DNA of 26,019 bases, from positions 1-26,019 of the forward strand of contig JAEDIW010000037.1 in the NCBI GenBank assembly GCA_016296655.1, written 5' to 3'. The stretch is from Treponema sp. (GTDB taxonomy: Bacteria > Spirochaetota > Spirochaetia > Treponematales > Treponemataceae). The position numbers and the translations under genes are program-made. Under the pieces are notes generated by a model that was given only the letters and a program-made list of their open reading frames with translations, did no database searches and was not told the DNA's origin. This document shows, piece after piece, positions 8,220 through 15,230 of the stretch (its first letter is position 1; each line of letters begins with the position of its first letter).

Positions 8220-8630
8220 ATGAAGTACCGTGTAGATGATATTACAATCAATACTTTTATAGGCTCAGGCTCTGTTGTTTCTGGAGATATAAAAGTTAAT
8301 GGATTTGTTCGGGTAGACGGTGATATTGACGGAAATTTTGAGACCAATGGAAGTGTTATTATTGGTGAAAAGGCAAGAATTCATGGAAATGTAACAGCAA
8401 AAGTTGCAATAATTGGTGGTCTTGTCATTGGAAATGTTTCTGCCAGTGAGAGTGTAAAACTTTTATCAACTTCTGCTGTAATTGGTGATGTTGTTACCAG
8501 ACATATTCAGATAGATGATAAAGTTGTTTTTCATGGGCATTGTATTGCGGTTTCTGATGAAAACAGCTTTAATGAGAAATCTGCAGAATATTTGGATTCA
8601 GCAGCTGTAAGAAGTAAGGTTTTGCTCTGA
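8220..8630 (+). CDS. Bactofilin (polymer-forming cytoskeletal protein)
   Basis: A 136-residue bactofilin. The core from about residue 10 to 105 shows the right-handed beta-helix rhythm of short Gly/Val/Ile strands (SGDIKVNGFVRVDGDIDG, then SVIIGEKARIHGNVTAK, then GGLVIGNVSASESVKL). N- and C-terminal tails are short and likely disordered. Bactofilins polymerise without nucleotide beneath the membrane and recruit cell-wall enzymes. The gene sits 5 bases after an M23 peptidase, the classic shape-determining pair. Its TGA overlaps the ATG of the next gene (TGATG), so translation is coupled. No separate ribosome site is visible. Confidence 0.93.
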   Translation: MKYRVDDITINTFIGSGSVVSGDIKVNGFVRVDGDIDGNFETNGSVIIGEKARIHGNVTAKVAIIGGLVIGNVSASESVKLLSTSAVIGDVVTRHIQIDDKVVFHGHCIAVSDENSFNEKSAEYLDSAAVRSKVLL

Positions 8631-9160
8631 TGAATCCTATAAATCTGCTGAATTCTTCTTCCCTTTATTTTAATGCTGCACAAACTGCTGCGACTGAGGC
8701 TAAGCGTAAAGAAAAAGCTGCTTCTGTAAAAACTTCGTTTGGAAAAATACTTGAAGCAAGTAAAGATTCTGAAAAATCGTTTTTAATAGAGCAGGGGCTT
8801 CCAATTGAAATTGCAGGTCTTTCTATGGAAGATGCGGCAGTTTTTTTGAAGGATGCTGTTGATTTGGCGGGCGACGAGCTTGTTGAAAAGATGACTTCAG
8901 AATCTTTTATAAAATATAAAACAAAAGTTAAACAGTTTATAAGTTATATTGTAAAAACTAATTTTAAAATTGAAGAGCATAAGCGTTTTGGATTTAACCG
9001 TAAAGGGAAAAAAAAGGATCCTGCTGTTCAAGTTCAGGTTATAAATCAAAAATTAGATAATCTTGCAGCTGATTTGCTGTATAATCATCTTGATAAACTG
9101 AAAATTTTAGCAAAAGTTGGGGAAATTAATGGTCTGATTGTAGATTTATATGCGGTTTAG
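8630..9160 (+). CDS. YaaR family protein (DUF327)
   Basis: 176 residues, with the YaaR/DUF327 domain in the second half: ESFIKYKTKVKQFISYIV followed by HKRFGFNRKGKKKD and the C-terminal helices INQKLDNLAADLLYNHLDKL and VGEINGLIVDLYA. The function of the family is not settled. In Bacillus subtilis yaaR lies close to yaaT, a PSP1-domain gene, with holB between; here a PSP1 gene follows 27 bases later and holB is absent. The start codon overlaps the bactofilin stop. N-terminal ~50 residues are low-complexity and probably unstructured. Confidence 0.85.
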   Translation: MNPINLLNSSSLYFNAAQTAATEAKRKEKAASVKTSFGKILEASKDSEKSFLIEQGLPIEIAGLSMEDAAVFLKDAVDLAGDELVEKMTSESFIKYKTKVKQFISYIVKTNFKIEEHKRFGFNRKGKKKDPAVQVQVINQKLDNLAADLLYNHLDKLKILAKVGEINGLIVDLYAV

Positions 9161-9187
9161 GCATTATTATAAGCTAAGGTTTAGAAT

Positions 9188-10120
9188 ATGAGTGATATTT
9201 TTGAAAACGATATAGATGATCAGACGATAGATATAGATGCACTTGATGATTCTGAGGACATCGAAGCTCAGGATTTTAATGACGAAGATTTTGTTTATCC
9301 AAGTCCGCTTTACAGACTGAAACTTGAGTATTCTTGTGAAGGCGTTTATGCCAGTGTAAAAGATGAGAATGTAGAACTGGAAGCCGGCGGGTTTGTAATT
9401 ATTCCTACTCGATATGGCAAAGATATGGCCAGAGTTATGGGAAAAGTCAATTTTCCTGTCGGGATAAAGGCTTCTGATATTATAACTGTCGAACGGATTG
9501 CTACTAAGGAAGACTTGGAACATGCAAGGGTTCTGAAACAGAAAGAGGCTGAGGCTTTTACGGTATTTAAAGAAAAGGTGAAAGCGCATAATCTGGCTAT
9601 GAAACTTATAGCAACTCATTTTTTAGTTGACGAGCAGAAGGTTCTGTTCTTTTTCAGTTCTGATAACAGAGTTGATTTTAGGGAACTGGTAAAGGATTTG
9701 GTTTCTGTTTTCAAGATGAGAATTGAATTAAGACAAGTTGGAGTACGGGATGAATCTAGAATAACAGGCGGTCTTGGAGTTTGCGGAAGACCTTATTGTT
9801 GTCATGCTGTTTCTGATAAATTAAAACCTGTTTCAATTAGGATGGCAAAGGATCAGAATTTGTCCCTTAATTCAATGAAAATTTCGGGATTATGTGGTCG
9901 TCTTTTATGTTGTCTTTCCTATGAGTATAACTGGTACGCAGAGGCAAGGAAAAAAATGCCTCCAGAAGGTGTGACTATTTTCTATGATGGAACGAAATTT
10001 AAAATTACTGAAATAAACTTTATTTCTTCGATGATAAAAATGAGTGGAGAAGACGGCCGCATTATTGAAGTAAATGCGAACCGCTTCTATAAAGATAATA
10101 ATTACTGGAAGATTAACTGA
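9188..10120 (+). CDS. PSP1 domain protein (RicT/YaaT-like)
   Basis: 310 residues. After an acidic N-terminal stretch (residues 1-38, rich in Asp and Glu) comes the PSP1 domain, with two cysteine clusters: GGLGVCGRPYCCHAV and SGLCGRLLCCLSYEY. In Bacillus, RicT (YaaT) uses such cysteines for Fe-S cluster binding within the RicA-RicF-RicT complex, which affects mRNA processing; that this protein acts the same way is inference, and no RicA or RicF homologue is in the window. A TAAGG lies 8 bases before the ATG. The last 8 bases overlap the convergent methyltransferase gene. Confidence 0.88.
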   Translation: MSDIFENDIDDQTIDIDALDDSEDIEAQDFNDEDFVYPSPLYRLKLEYSCEGVYASVKDENVELEAGGFVIIPTRYGKDMARVMGKVNFPVGIKASDIITVERIATKEDLEHARVLKQKEAEAFTVFKEKVKAHNLAMKLIATHFLVDEQKVLFFFSSDNRVDFRELVKDLVSVFKMRIELRQVGVRDESRITGGLGVCGRPYCCHAVSDKLKPVSIRMAKDQNLSLNSMKISGLCGRLLCCLSYEYNWYAEARKKMPPEGVTIFYDGTKFKITEINFISSMIKMSGEDGRIIEVNANRFYKDNNYWKIN

Positions 10121-10841
10121 TTACTGCAATTAGCTCTTCTGAATTGGAAGAAAACGAAGCTTTGTCATAATTGCTGTAGAATTGGAAATTTTTATATCCT
10201 ACTTCACGCCCAAATTCCTGAATTTCAGTTCTTGTGAGTGGATAGATAGGTTTGTCTTTAAATACTGAGCAAATATGACCGTTTCCTGTTTTTATTTCCT
10301 GATCAAGCACCTTTTTTCCATCTTCAAGTGTACGAATTTGAGTTCTCATGCAGATTCTTATGTTGCTTATTTCTGGTAAAATTTCCAGGTTTTTTGTAAA
10401 ATGCTCATAGTTTCTAAGTTTGAGAATGAGTTTTCCGTTTTTTGCCAGAAGTTCTTTTGTATCAAAGAAAAATTTGCGGATGAGTACAGGGTCATTTATA
10501 AATTCAATGCGGCTGTCTAAGCATGAAATAATGTTATAGAATGATTTACCTAGAAAACGATTCATTTCAATTGGAGACATCTGGAAGAATCTGATTGACA
10601 TTAACTGTGAACGTCTGTGACGATTTGCAGAGTCAAGAAGTTCTTTAAAAGGTTCTATGCCTGTTACATCTGCACCTTCCTGGGCAAGAGAAATTTCAAA
10701 CATACCTGTTCCGCAACCAATACGAAGATATTTTACAGGTTGCTTACATCCTGAGCTTTCATTTTTAAAAAAAATTTTTTGAGATTCGGTTACCGGATAC
10801 AATTCATCGTAGTATTCAACAATATTTTGAACTTTTTCCAT
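10113..10841 (-). CDS. Class I SAM-dependent methyltransferase
   Basis: 242 residues. The SAM-binding motif I is LRIGCGTGMFEISLAQ, followed by the acidic end of strand 2 (ADVTGIEPF). The next strand (FYNIISCLDSRIEF) and the AKNGKLILKLRNYEHF stretch complete a Rossmann-type methyltransferase. It looks like a small-molecule methyltransferase of the type-11/25 kind, but the substrate cannot be told. Its 3' end overlaps the convergent PSP1 gene by 8 bases. A perfect TATAAT lies 6 bases upstream of the ATG and no ribosome site is seen, so a leaderless message is possible. Confidence 0.85.
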   Translation of the reverse strand: MEKVQNIVEYYDELYPVTESQKIFFKNESSGCKQPVKYLRIGCGTGMFEISLAQEGADVTGIEPFKELLDSANRHRRSQLMSIRFFQMSPIEMNRFLGKSFYNIISCLDSRIEFINDPVLIRKFFFDTKELLAKNGKLILKLRNYEHFTKNLEILPEISNIRICMRTQIRTLEDGKKVLDQEIKTGNGHICSVFKDKPIYPLTRTEIQEFGREVGYKNFQFYSNYDKASFSSNSEELIAVIS

Positions 10842-10847
10842 ACAGTA

Positions 10848-10875
10848 ATTATACGATAGAAATGTTATTTTGCAA
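10848..10875 (-). promoter_or_regulatory. Promoter of the methyltransferase gene, leaderless geometry
   Basis: On the minus strand, TTGCAA is followed by 16 bases and a perfect TATAAT (10853-10848). Only 6 bases (TACTGT) separate this from the ATG, so transcription should start at or beside the start codon. The TTGCAA lies in the proximal copy of the 18-bp direct repeat. Confidence 0.6.
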
Positions 10876-10905
10876 TTAAAAAAGATGTATTTTGCAATTA
10901 AAAAA
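10866..10905. repeat. Two 18-bp direct repeats, 22 bp apart, upstream of the methyltransferase
   Basis: TATTTTGCAATTAAAAAA occurs twice, at 10866-10883 and 10888-10905. The period of 22 bp is about two helical turns, so both copies face the same side of the DNA. The copy nearer the gene contains the TTGCAA used as -35 box. The distal copy also supplies the T-run of the MATE gene terminator. Confidence 0.8.
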
Positions 10906-10931
10906 ATAAGCTAATTTTAAAATATTCTTAT
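10900..10931 (-). terminator. AT-rich terminator after the MATE gene
   Basis: On the minus strand ATAAG pairs with CTTAT around an inner ATTTTAAAAT palindrome, followed by seven Ts. It lies 9 bases past the MATE stop. The stem is weak because it is nearly all A and T. Confidence 0.45.
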
Positions 10932-10939
10932 GTTTTGAT

Positions 10940-12316
10940 TCAGCTTGTAAGATTATTGAGCCATTTGCCAGAGCGAAGCCTGAAAAATCCTGCTGTTGCC
11001 TTGAAAAGATTTTCAGAAAGGAGACAGCCATAGACTTGCCATGGCATCCATTTCATGCAGAGGGCTGTAAAAAATCCTGCTGGAATGGCAATGACCCACA
11101 TCCAGAAAAGGTCATGAAAAGCTGCATACTTTGTGTCTCCACCAGCTCGGCATACCCCGACAATAAAGCACATGTTGAATGCATTAAAAGGGTAGAAGCA
11201 GGCTAGTGTCAGAAGCATGAGCTGAGCCTGATGTAAAATAGATATGTCAACTTTGAAGAGGTGAGGCAGAGAAAGTCCAAGTGGATAAAGCAGAAATGCA
11301 ATGAAAGTTGCCATTGTTGGCATAAATACTGCAAGTTTAGTTGCATAGCTTCGTGCTGATTTTTCATCACCGGAACCTATGTATTTACCGATAATGATTC
11401 CAGCTCCATTGCCACATCCAATAATTAAAACCCAGGTAAGTTGTGAAATTGTTCCTGTTATGTTAAAGGCTGCAATTGCTGCTGTTCCTGCATGTGCAAA
11501 AATGGCATTTTCGGTTGTCATTCCAAAGCCCCAGAGAGCTTCATTAAAAATAACAGGCAATGCGATTTTTGAAAATTTTGCAAAAAAAGAAGTGTCAAAG
11601 CTGAAAATGTTTTTTAGGCGAGTACAGACTTCGTATTTTTTTGCATAAGAAAAAATCAGCAGGATGGAAGTTTCTATGCATCGTGAAATAAGTGTCGCAA
11701 GACCAGCTCCTGTAACATTGAGTGCTGGAACAGAGAAGTTTATGCCTGCAAATGAAAAATCAGCACCAAAAATAAGGAGAAAATTCAGAATTGCATTGAA
11801 AAAGAATGATATTATGGTTGCAATCATGGGGAGCTTTACATGCTCTGTTCCTCTAAAGGCAAACTGAAAGGCAAATCCTATGGCCATTATGGGGTAACTG
11901 AGGCAGACGCTTCTAAGATATTTTGCTCCGCAACTTATGACAGATGTGTCTTTTGAATAAAAACTTATCAGTATTTCTGGCACAAAAGCCGCTGCAAAAG
12001 TAAAGAGAACTGAAATAATTGTTGCAAGGAAAAGCATGATTCCCAAAGTCTGGTGGATTCTTGGCAAGTCTTTTTTTCCCCAGAACTGTGCGATGAAAAC
12101 AGATCCTCCGCTGGAAATTCCAAAAAGAATCATGTTCAGCATGAAAAATATCTGGTTGCCGAGACCTACAGCTGCGATTTCTACGGCTCCAAGCTGGCCA
12201 ACCATGATGGTATCCAGCATATTAACAAAAGTCTGCATTAACTGCTGCAGGGTAATGGGAACAGCTATCAAAAAAAGTTTTTTATAAAAACCTGAAACAC
12301 TATGAGAATTAAACAT
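10940..12316 (-). CDS. MATE family efflux transporter
   Basis: 458 residues with about twelve membrane segments in two homologous halves, the usual MATE length. The N-terminal run PITLQQLMQTFVNMLDTIMVGQLGAVEIAAVGLGNQ is typical of the family, and the second half repeats it as PVIFNEALWGFGMTTENAIFAHAGTAAIAAFNI. It should export cationic or toxic compounds using a sodium or proton gradient; substrate unknown. It follows the PFL gene by 54 bases on the same strand. There is no ribosome site before the ATG; TAAAAT lies 6 bases upstream, but no good -35 box goes with it. Confidence 0.93.
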   Translation of the reverse strand: MFNSHSVSGFYKKLFLIAVPITLQQLMQTFVNMLDTIMVGQLGAVEIAAVGLGNQIFFMLNMILFGISSGGSVFIAQFWGKKDLPRIHQTLGIMLFLATIISVLFTFAAAFVPEILISFYSKDTSVISCGAKYLRSVCLSYPIMAIGFAFQFAFRGTEHVKLPMIATIISFFFNAILNFLLIFGADFSFAGINFSVPALNVTGAGLATLISRCIETSILLIFSYAKKYEVCTRLKNIFSFDTSFFAKFSKIALPVIFNEALWGFGMTTENAIFAHAGTAAIAAFNITGTISQLTWVLIIGCGNGAGIIIGKYIGSGDEKSARSYATKLAVFMPTMATFIAFLLYPLGLSLPHLFKVDISILHQAQLMLLTLACFYPFNAFNMCFIVGVCRAGGDTKYAAFHDLFWMWVIAIPAGFFTALCMKWMPWQVYGCLLSENLFKATAGFFRLRSGKWLNNLTS

Positions 12317-12370
12317 AATATAATTTTAGTAGGTAAAAGCCTTTACTTAATTTTCCTTGCCGGAATTCCT

Positions 12371-13732
12371 TTAGTTTCTGAAACTGTGTATTGGAGCAGG
12401 AATACGACCACCACGATTGATGAATTGTGAACAACCGAATGAACTTACTGGCATTACAGGACAGCCACCCAAAAGACCTCCAAATTCTACCCATTCTCCG
12501 GCTTTTTTGCCAGGAGCAGGAATAAGACGGCAGGCTGTTGTTTTGTTGTTTACCATGCCGATTGCGAATTCATCTGCCAGAATACCTGAAATTGTTGTTG
12601 CAGGGGTATCTCCTGGAATTGCAATCATATCAAGGCCGACAGAACAGACAGTTGTCATGGCCTCAAGTTTTTCAAGACAGATAGAACCTTTTTGAACAGC
12701 ATTAATCATGCCTTCATCTTCTGAAACAGGGATAAAAGCTCCTGAAAGTCCGCCGACATTTGTACTTGCCATAACACCGCCTTTTTTTACCATGTCGGTA
12801 AGCATGGCAAGAGCTGCTGTTGTTCCAGGGGCACCAGCTCCGTCAAGACCGATTTCTTCCAAAATGCGTGCAACTGAGTCGCCGACTTCTGGGGTGGGAG
12901 CAAGGGAAAGATCGAGAATTCCAAAATCTACTCCAAGGCGTTTGGCTGCTTCTGAACCAACGAGCTGTCCCATCCTTGTAATTTTGAATGCCATCTTTTT
13001 GATGCCATCGGCAAGCTCATTTATAGGACGGCCTCTGTATTCTTTTGCCGCTGCAAGAATAACTCCAGGGCCTGAAACGCCGACATTGATTACGCAGTCG
13101 CCCTCTCCTGGTCCGTGAAAAGCTCCTGCCATAAAAGGATTGTCTTCCGGGGCATTGCAGAAAACAACAAGTTTTGCACATCCGTTGACTTCACAGTTTT
13201 TTGAAACTTCAGCTGTTTTTACGATGATTTCGCCCATGAGTTTTACGGCATCCATGTTGATTCCGCTTTTTGTTGAACCGACATTTACGGAAGAGCATAC
13301 AAATCCTGTTGATGCAAGGGCTTCTGGGATTGAGTCGATTAAAATCCTGTCTGCAGGGGTGATGCCTTTTTGGACAAGTGCTGAAAATCCGCCGATAAAG
13401 TTTACACCAAGTTCTTTTGCGCATTTGTCCAGTGTTTTTATATAGGGCACATAATTCTGAGCGTTACTGGCTCCTGCAACCAATGCAATTGGGGTTACTG
13501 AAATTCGTTTATTTATAATCGGCACACCGAATTCTTTTTCAATGTCCATGCCGATTTTTACGAGGTTTCCGGCTTTTTTCATGATTTTGTCATAAATTTT
13601 TCTGCAGGCTGTTTGAGCATCTGAGTCTGCACAGTCAAGAAGTGAAATTCCCATTGTAATGCAACGAACGTCAAGTTTTTGACGCATGAACATGTTTACA
13701 GTTTCTTGAATTTCTATCGGTGAAAAAAGCAT
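12371..13732 (-). CDS. PFL family protein (DUF711 / UPF0210)
   Basis: 453 residues, matching the full-length DUF711 (UPF0210) family that is structurally related to pyruvate formate-lyase-like barrels. Recognised by the N-terminus (EIQETVNMFMRQKLDVRCITMGISLLDC), by NKRISVTPIALVAGAS, and by Gly-rich segments such as FHGPGEGDCVINVGVSGPG, DGAGAPGTTAALAMLTDMV and VASTNVGGLSGAFIPVSEDEG. The biological role is not established. In many bacteria an ACT-domain gene lies directly upstream; none is here. A GGGGG ribosome site precedes the ATG by 5 bases. A possible promoter, TTGAGG-17-TATAAC, lies at 13747-13775 and would give a very short leader. Confidence 0.9.
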   Translation of the reverse strand: MLFSPIEIQETVNMFMRQKLDVRCITMGISLLDCADSDAQTACRKIYDKIMKKAGNLVKIGMDIEKEFGVPIINKRISVTPIALVAGASNAQNYVPYIKTLDKCAKELGVNFIGGFSALVQKGITPADRILIDSIPEALASTGFVCSSVNVGSTKSGINMDAVKLMGEIIVKTAEVSKNCEVNGCAKLVVFCNAPEDNPFMAGAFHGPGEGDCVINVGVSGPGVILAAAKEYRGRPINELADGIKKMAFKITRMGQLVGSEAAKRLGVDFGILDLSLAPTPEVGDSVARILEEIGLDGAGAPGTTAALAMLTDMVKKGGVMASTNVGGLSGAFIPVSEDEGMINAVQKGSICLEKLEAMTTVCSVGLDMIAIPGDTPATTISGILADEFAIGMVNNKTTACRLIPAPGKKAGEWVEFGGLLGGCPVMPVSSFGCSQFINRGGRIPAPIHSFRN

Positions 13733-13845
13733 AAAATCCCCCGCTTGTTATATTATTTTATTTGTAAAACCTCAAAAAAAATAAGTTTTTAAAGTGTTTA
13801 TATCATATCCTAATGAAAATATTATTTCAAATCCATTCTTTCATC

Positions 13846-13901
13846 AAAAAAACTTAGGGAACTGCTGAGTAATCGATTTAAGTGTTAATCAGCACTTCCC
13901 T
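13846..13901 (-). terminator. Terminator of the ABC-CLC unit, with long stem and large loop
   Basis: On the minus strand AGGGAA-G-TGCTGA pairs with TCAGCA-G-TTCCCT: twelve pairs with one central mismatch, a 20-base loop (13869-13888), then AAG and seven Ts. It lies about 90 bases past the CLC stop. The rest of the 255-base gap (13733-13987) holds only AT-rich sequence and a weak candidate promoter for the PFL gene. Confidence 0.8.
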
Positions 13902-13987
13902 GGTTCTGCTTCTACGCTGTGTATAGTGTATGGGTTTCTAAATAAAATAAATTCGGAATACCTATATGCTTCGTATGTGAAAATTTT

Positions 13988-15220
13988 TCAGCTGCATTTC
14001 AGGAAGTCTGCTGAAAGATTCTGTTGTTTTGAATATATTGTGCGGTTGTTATTGTAAGAATAGGCAATGGCACAGACTATGAAAAAATAATGCATATACT
14101 GAAAGCCAAATATTTCACAGGCGATGGCAATAGGTGTCAGAAAGGTATTTGTTGCACTTCCAAAGACTGCTGCGTAGCCTAATGCCGCACAAAAGAGTGG
14201 AGGCAGCCCCAAAAAACTGGAAATTACAAAACCGAATGAAGATCCTATGCAGAATAATGGTGTTAATTCTCCACCTTGGAATCCTGCGCTGAGACAGATT
14301 ACTGTCAGCAGCAGTTTTAAAATCCAGTCCCATGGATAAACTGTTCCTCCGTTGAAGACTGCGTGATTTATTTCAAGGCTTAAGCCTGAATAGCGTCCTT
14401 TGAATAGAAGAATGGAAAGAATGCTTACGAAGATTCCTGTTGAGAAAATCCGAAGGTAACTGTTTTTGAATAATTTCGCAAGTTTTTCATGAAAGAAATG
14501 TGAAAGAAATGAAAAAAGTTGTCCGGCAAATGTAAAAAGCAGGGCTGCAACAACGATTTTTACGATGTTGCTGGGAGTAAAAGTTATAATTTCATTTAAT
14601 GGAATTGTTTCTGCATGCAGGCCAAGCTGTCCTGAAACAAATGCTGCTGTATGGGCAGAGATTAATGCTGGAACCAATGCATCAAAAATAAGTTCACCGG
14701 CAATAAGAACTTCAATGGCAAAGCAAACGGCTGCAATTGGTGTGCGGAACAGTCCTCCAAAGCCTCCGGCAATGCCTGCAATGATTAATGTTCTGGAAAT
14801 TACAGGATTTTTGAAAGGTCTTGAAAGCTGAAAGCCGATGTTTGCTCCAAGCTGAACGGCAACTCCTTCCCGACCTACGCTTGCCCCGAAAAAATTTGAA
14901 ACCCATGTGGAAATCATGGGAAAAGGAATCATTTTTAGAGGAATTGAGGGATTTTTGCCGAGGGCTGTGTCAAAAACAAGTGACATGCCGCCTTTTGCGT
15001 TTTTGCCGAAATTTTCATAGGATGCAACTATTACCAGCCCGGCAATCGCAAGAAATGGAATCAGCTGCAAAGGATGTTTTACACGGGCAGCATTAAGGTA
15101 AAGAAGGACTCTGCCGAAGAGTGTACATATTGCTCCCGAAAAAATGCCTGTAAGAAGCGAAAGAATGATGATTAAAAAGGTGTTTTTTATATGTACAGAA
15201 GTTTTTGCAAGTTTATTCAT
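13988..15220 (-). CDS. CLC-F type fluoride/proton antiporter
   Basis: 410-residue CLC membrane protein without C-terminal CBS domains. It departs from chloride CLCs where the fluoride (CLC-F) clade does: the GSGIP motif is replaced by KGGMSL with Met79, GREGP reads GREGV with the gating Glu118, and the later motif is FQGGELTPLF with Glu318 and Thr320. Tyr396 lies in NNRTIY. As I recall, these are the same residues, even the same numbers, as in the studied CLC-eca protein (Met79, Glu118, Glu318, Thr320, Tyr396). The predicted role is proton-driven export of fluoride across the inner membrane. GAGGAAA lies 3 bases before the ATG, and the ABC gene ends 10 bases upstream. Confidence 0.9.
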   Translation of the reverse strand: MNKLAKTSVHIKNTFLIIILSLLTGIFSGAICTLFGRVLLYLNAARVKHPLQLIPFLAIAGLVIVASYENFGKNAKGGMSLVFDTALGKNPSIPLKMIPFPMISTWVSNFFGASVGREGVAVQLGANIGFQLSRPFKNPVISRTLIIAGIAGGFGGLFRTPIAAVCFAIEVLIAGELIFDALVPALISAHTAAFVSGQLGLHAETIPLNEIITFTPSNIVKIVVAALLFTFAGQLFSFLSHFFHEKLAKLFKNSYLRIFSTGIFVSILSILLFKGRYSGLSLEINHAVFNGGTVYPWDWILKLLLTVICLSAGFQGGELTPLFCIGSSFGFVISSFLGLPPLFCAALGYAAVFGSATNTFLTPIAIACEIFGFQYMHYFFIVCAIAYSYNNNRTIYSKQQNLSADFLKCS

Positions 15221-15230
15221 GATTTCCTCA

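Noticed and set aside
12417..13445. Long open frames on the plus strand opposite the PFL gene
   Set aside because: They are antisense shadows of a well-recognised conserved protein, lack ribosome sites and encode low-complexity Ser/Pro-rich sequence.
13733..13987. Possible small gene or RNA between the CLC and PFL genes
   Set aside because: The only strong structure is the terminator hairpin with T-run on the minus strand; no open frame with a start site is seen.
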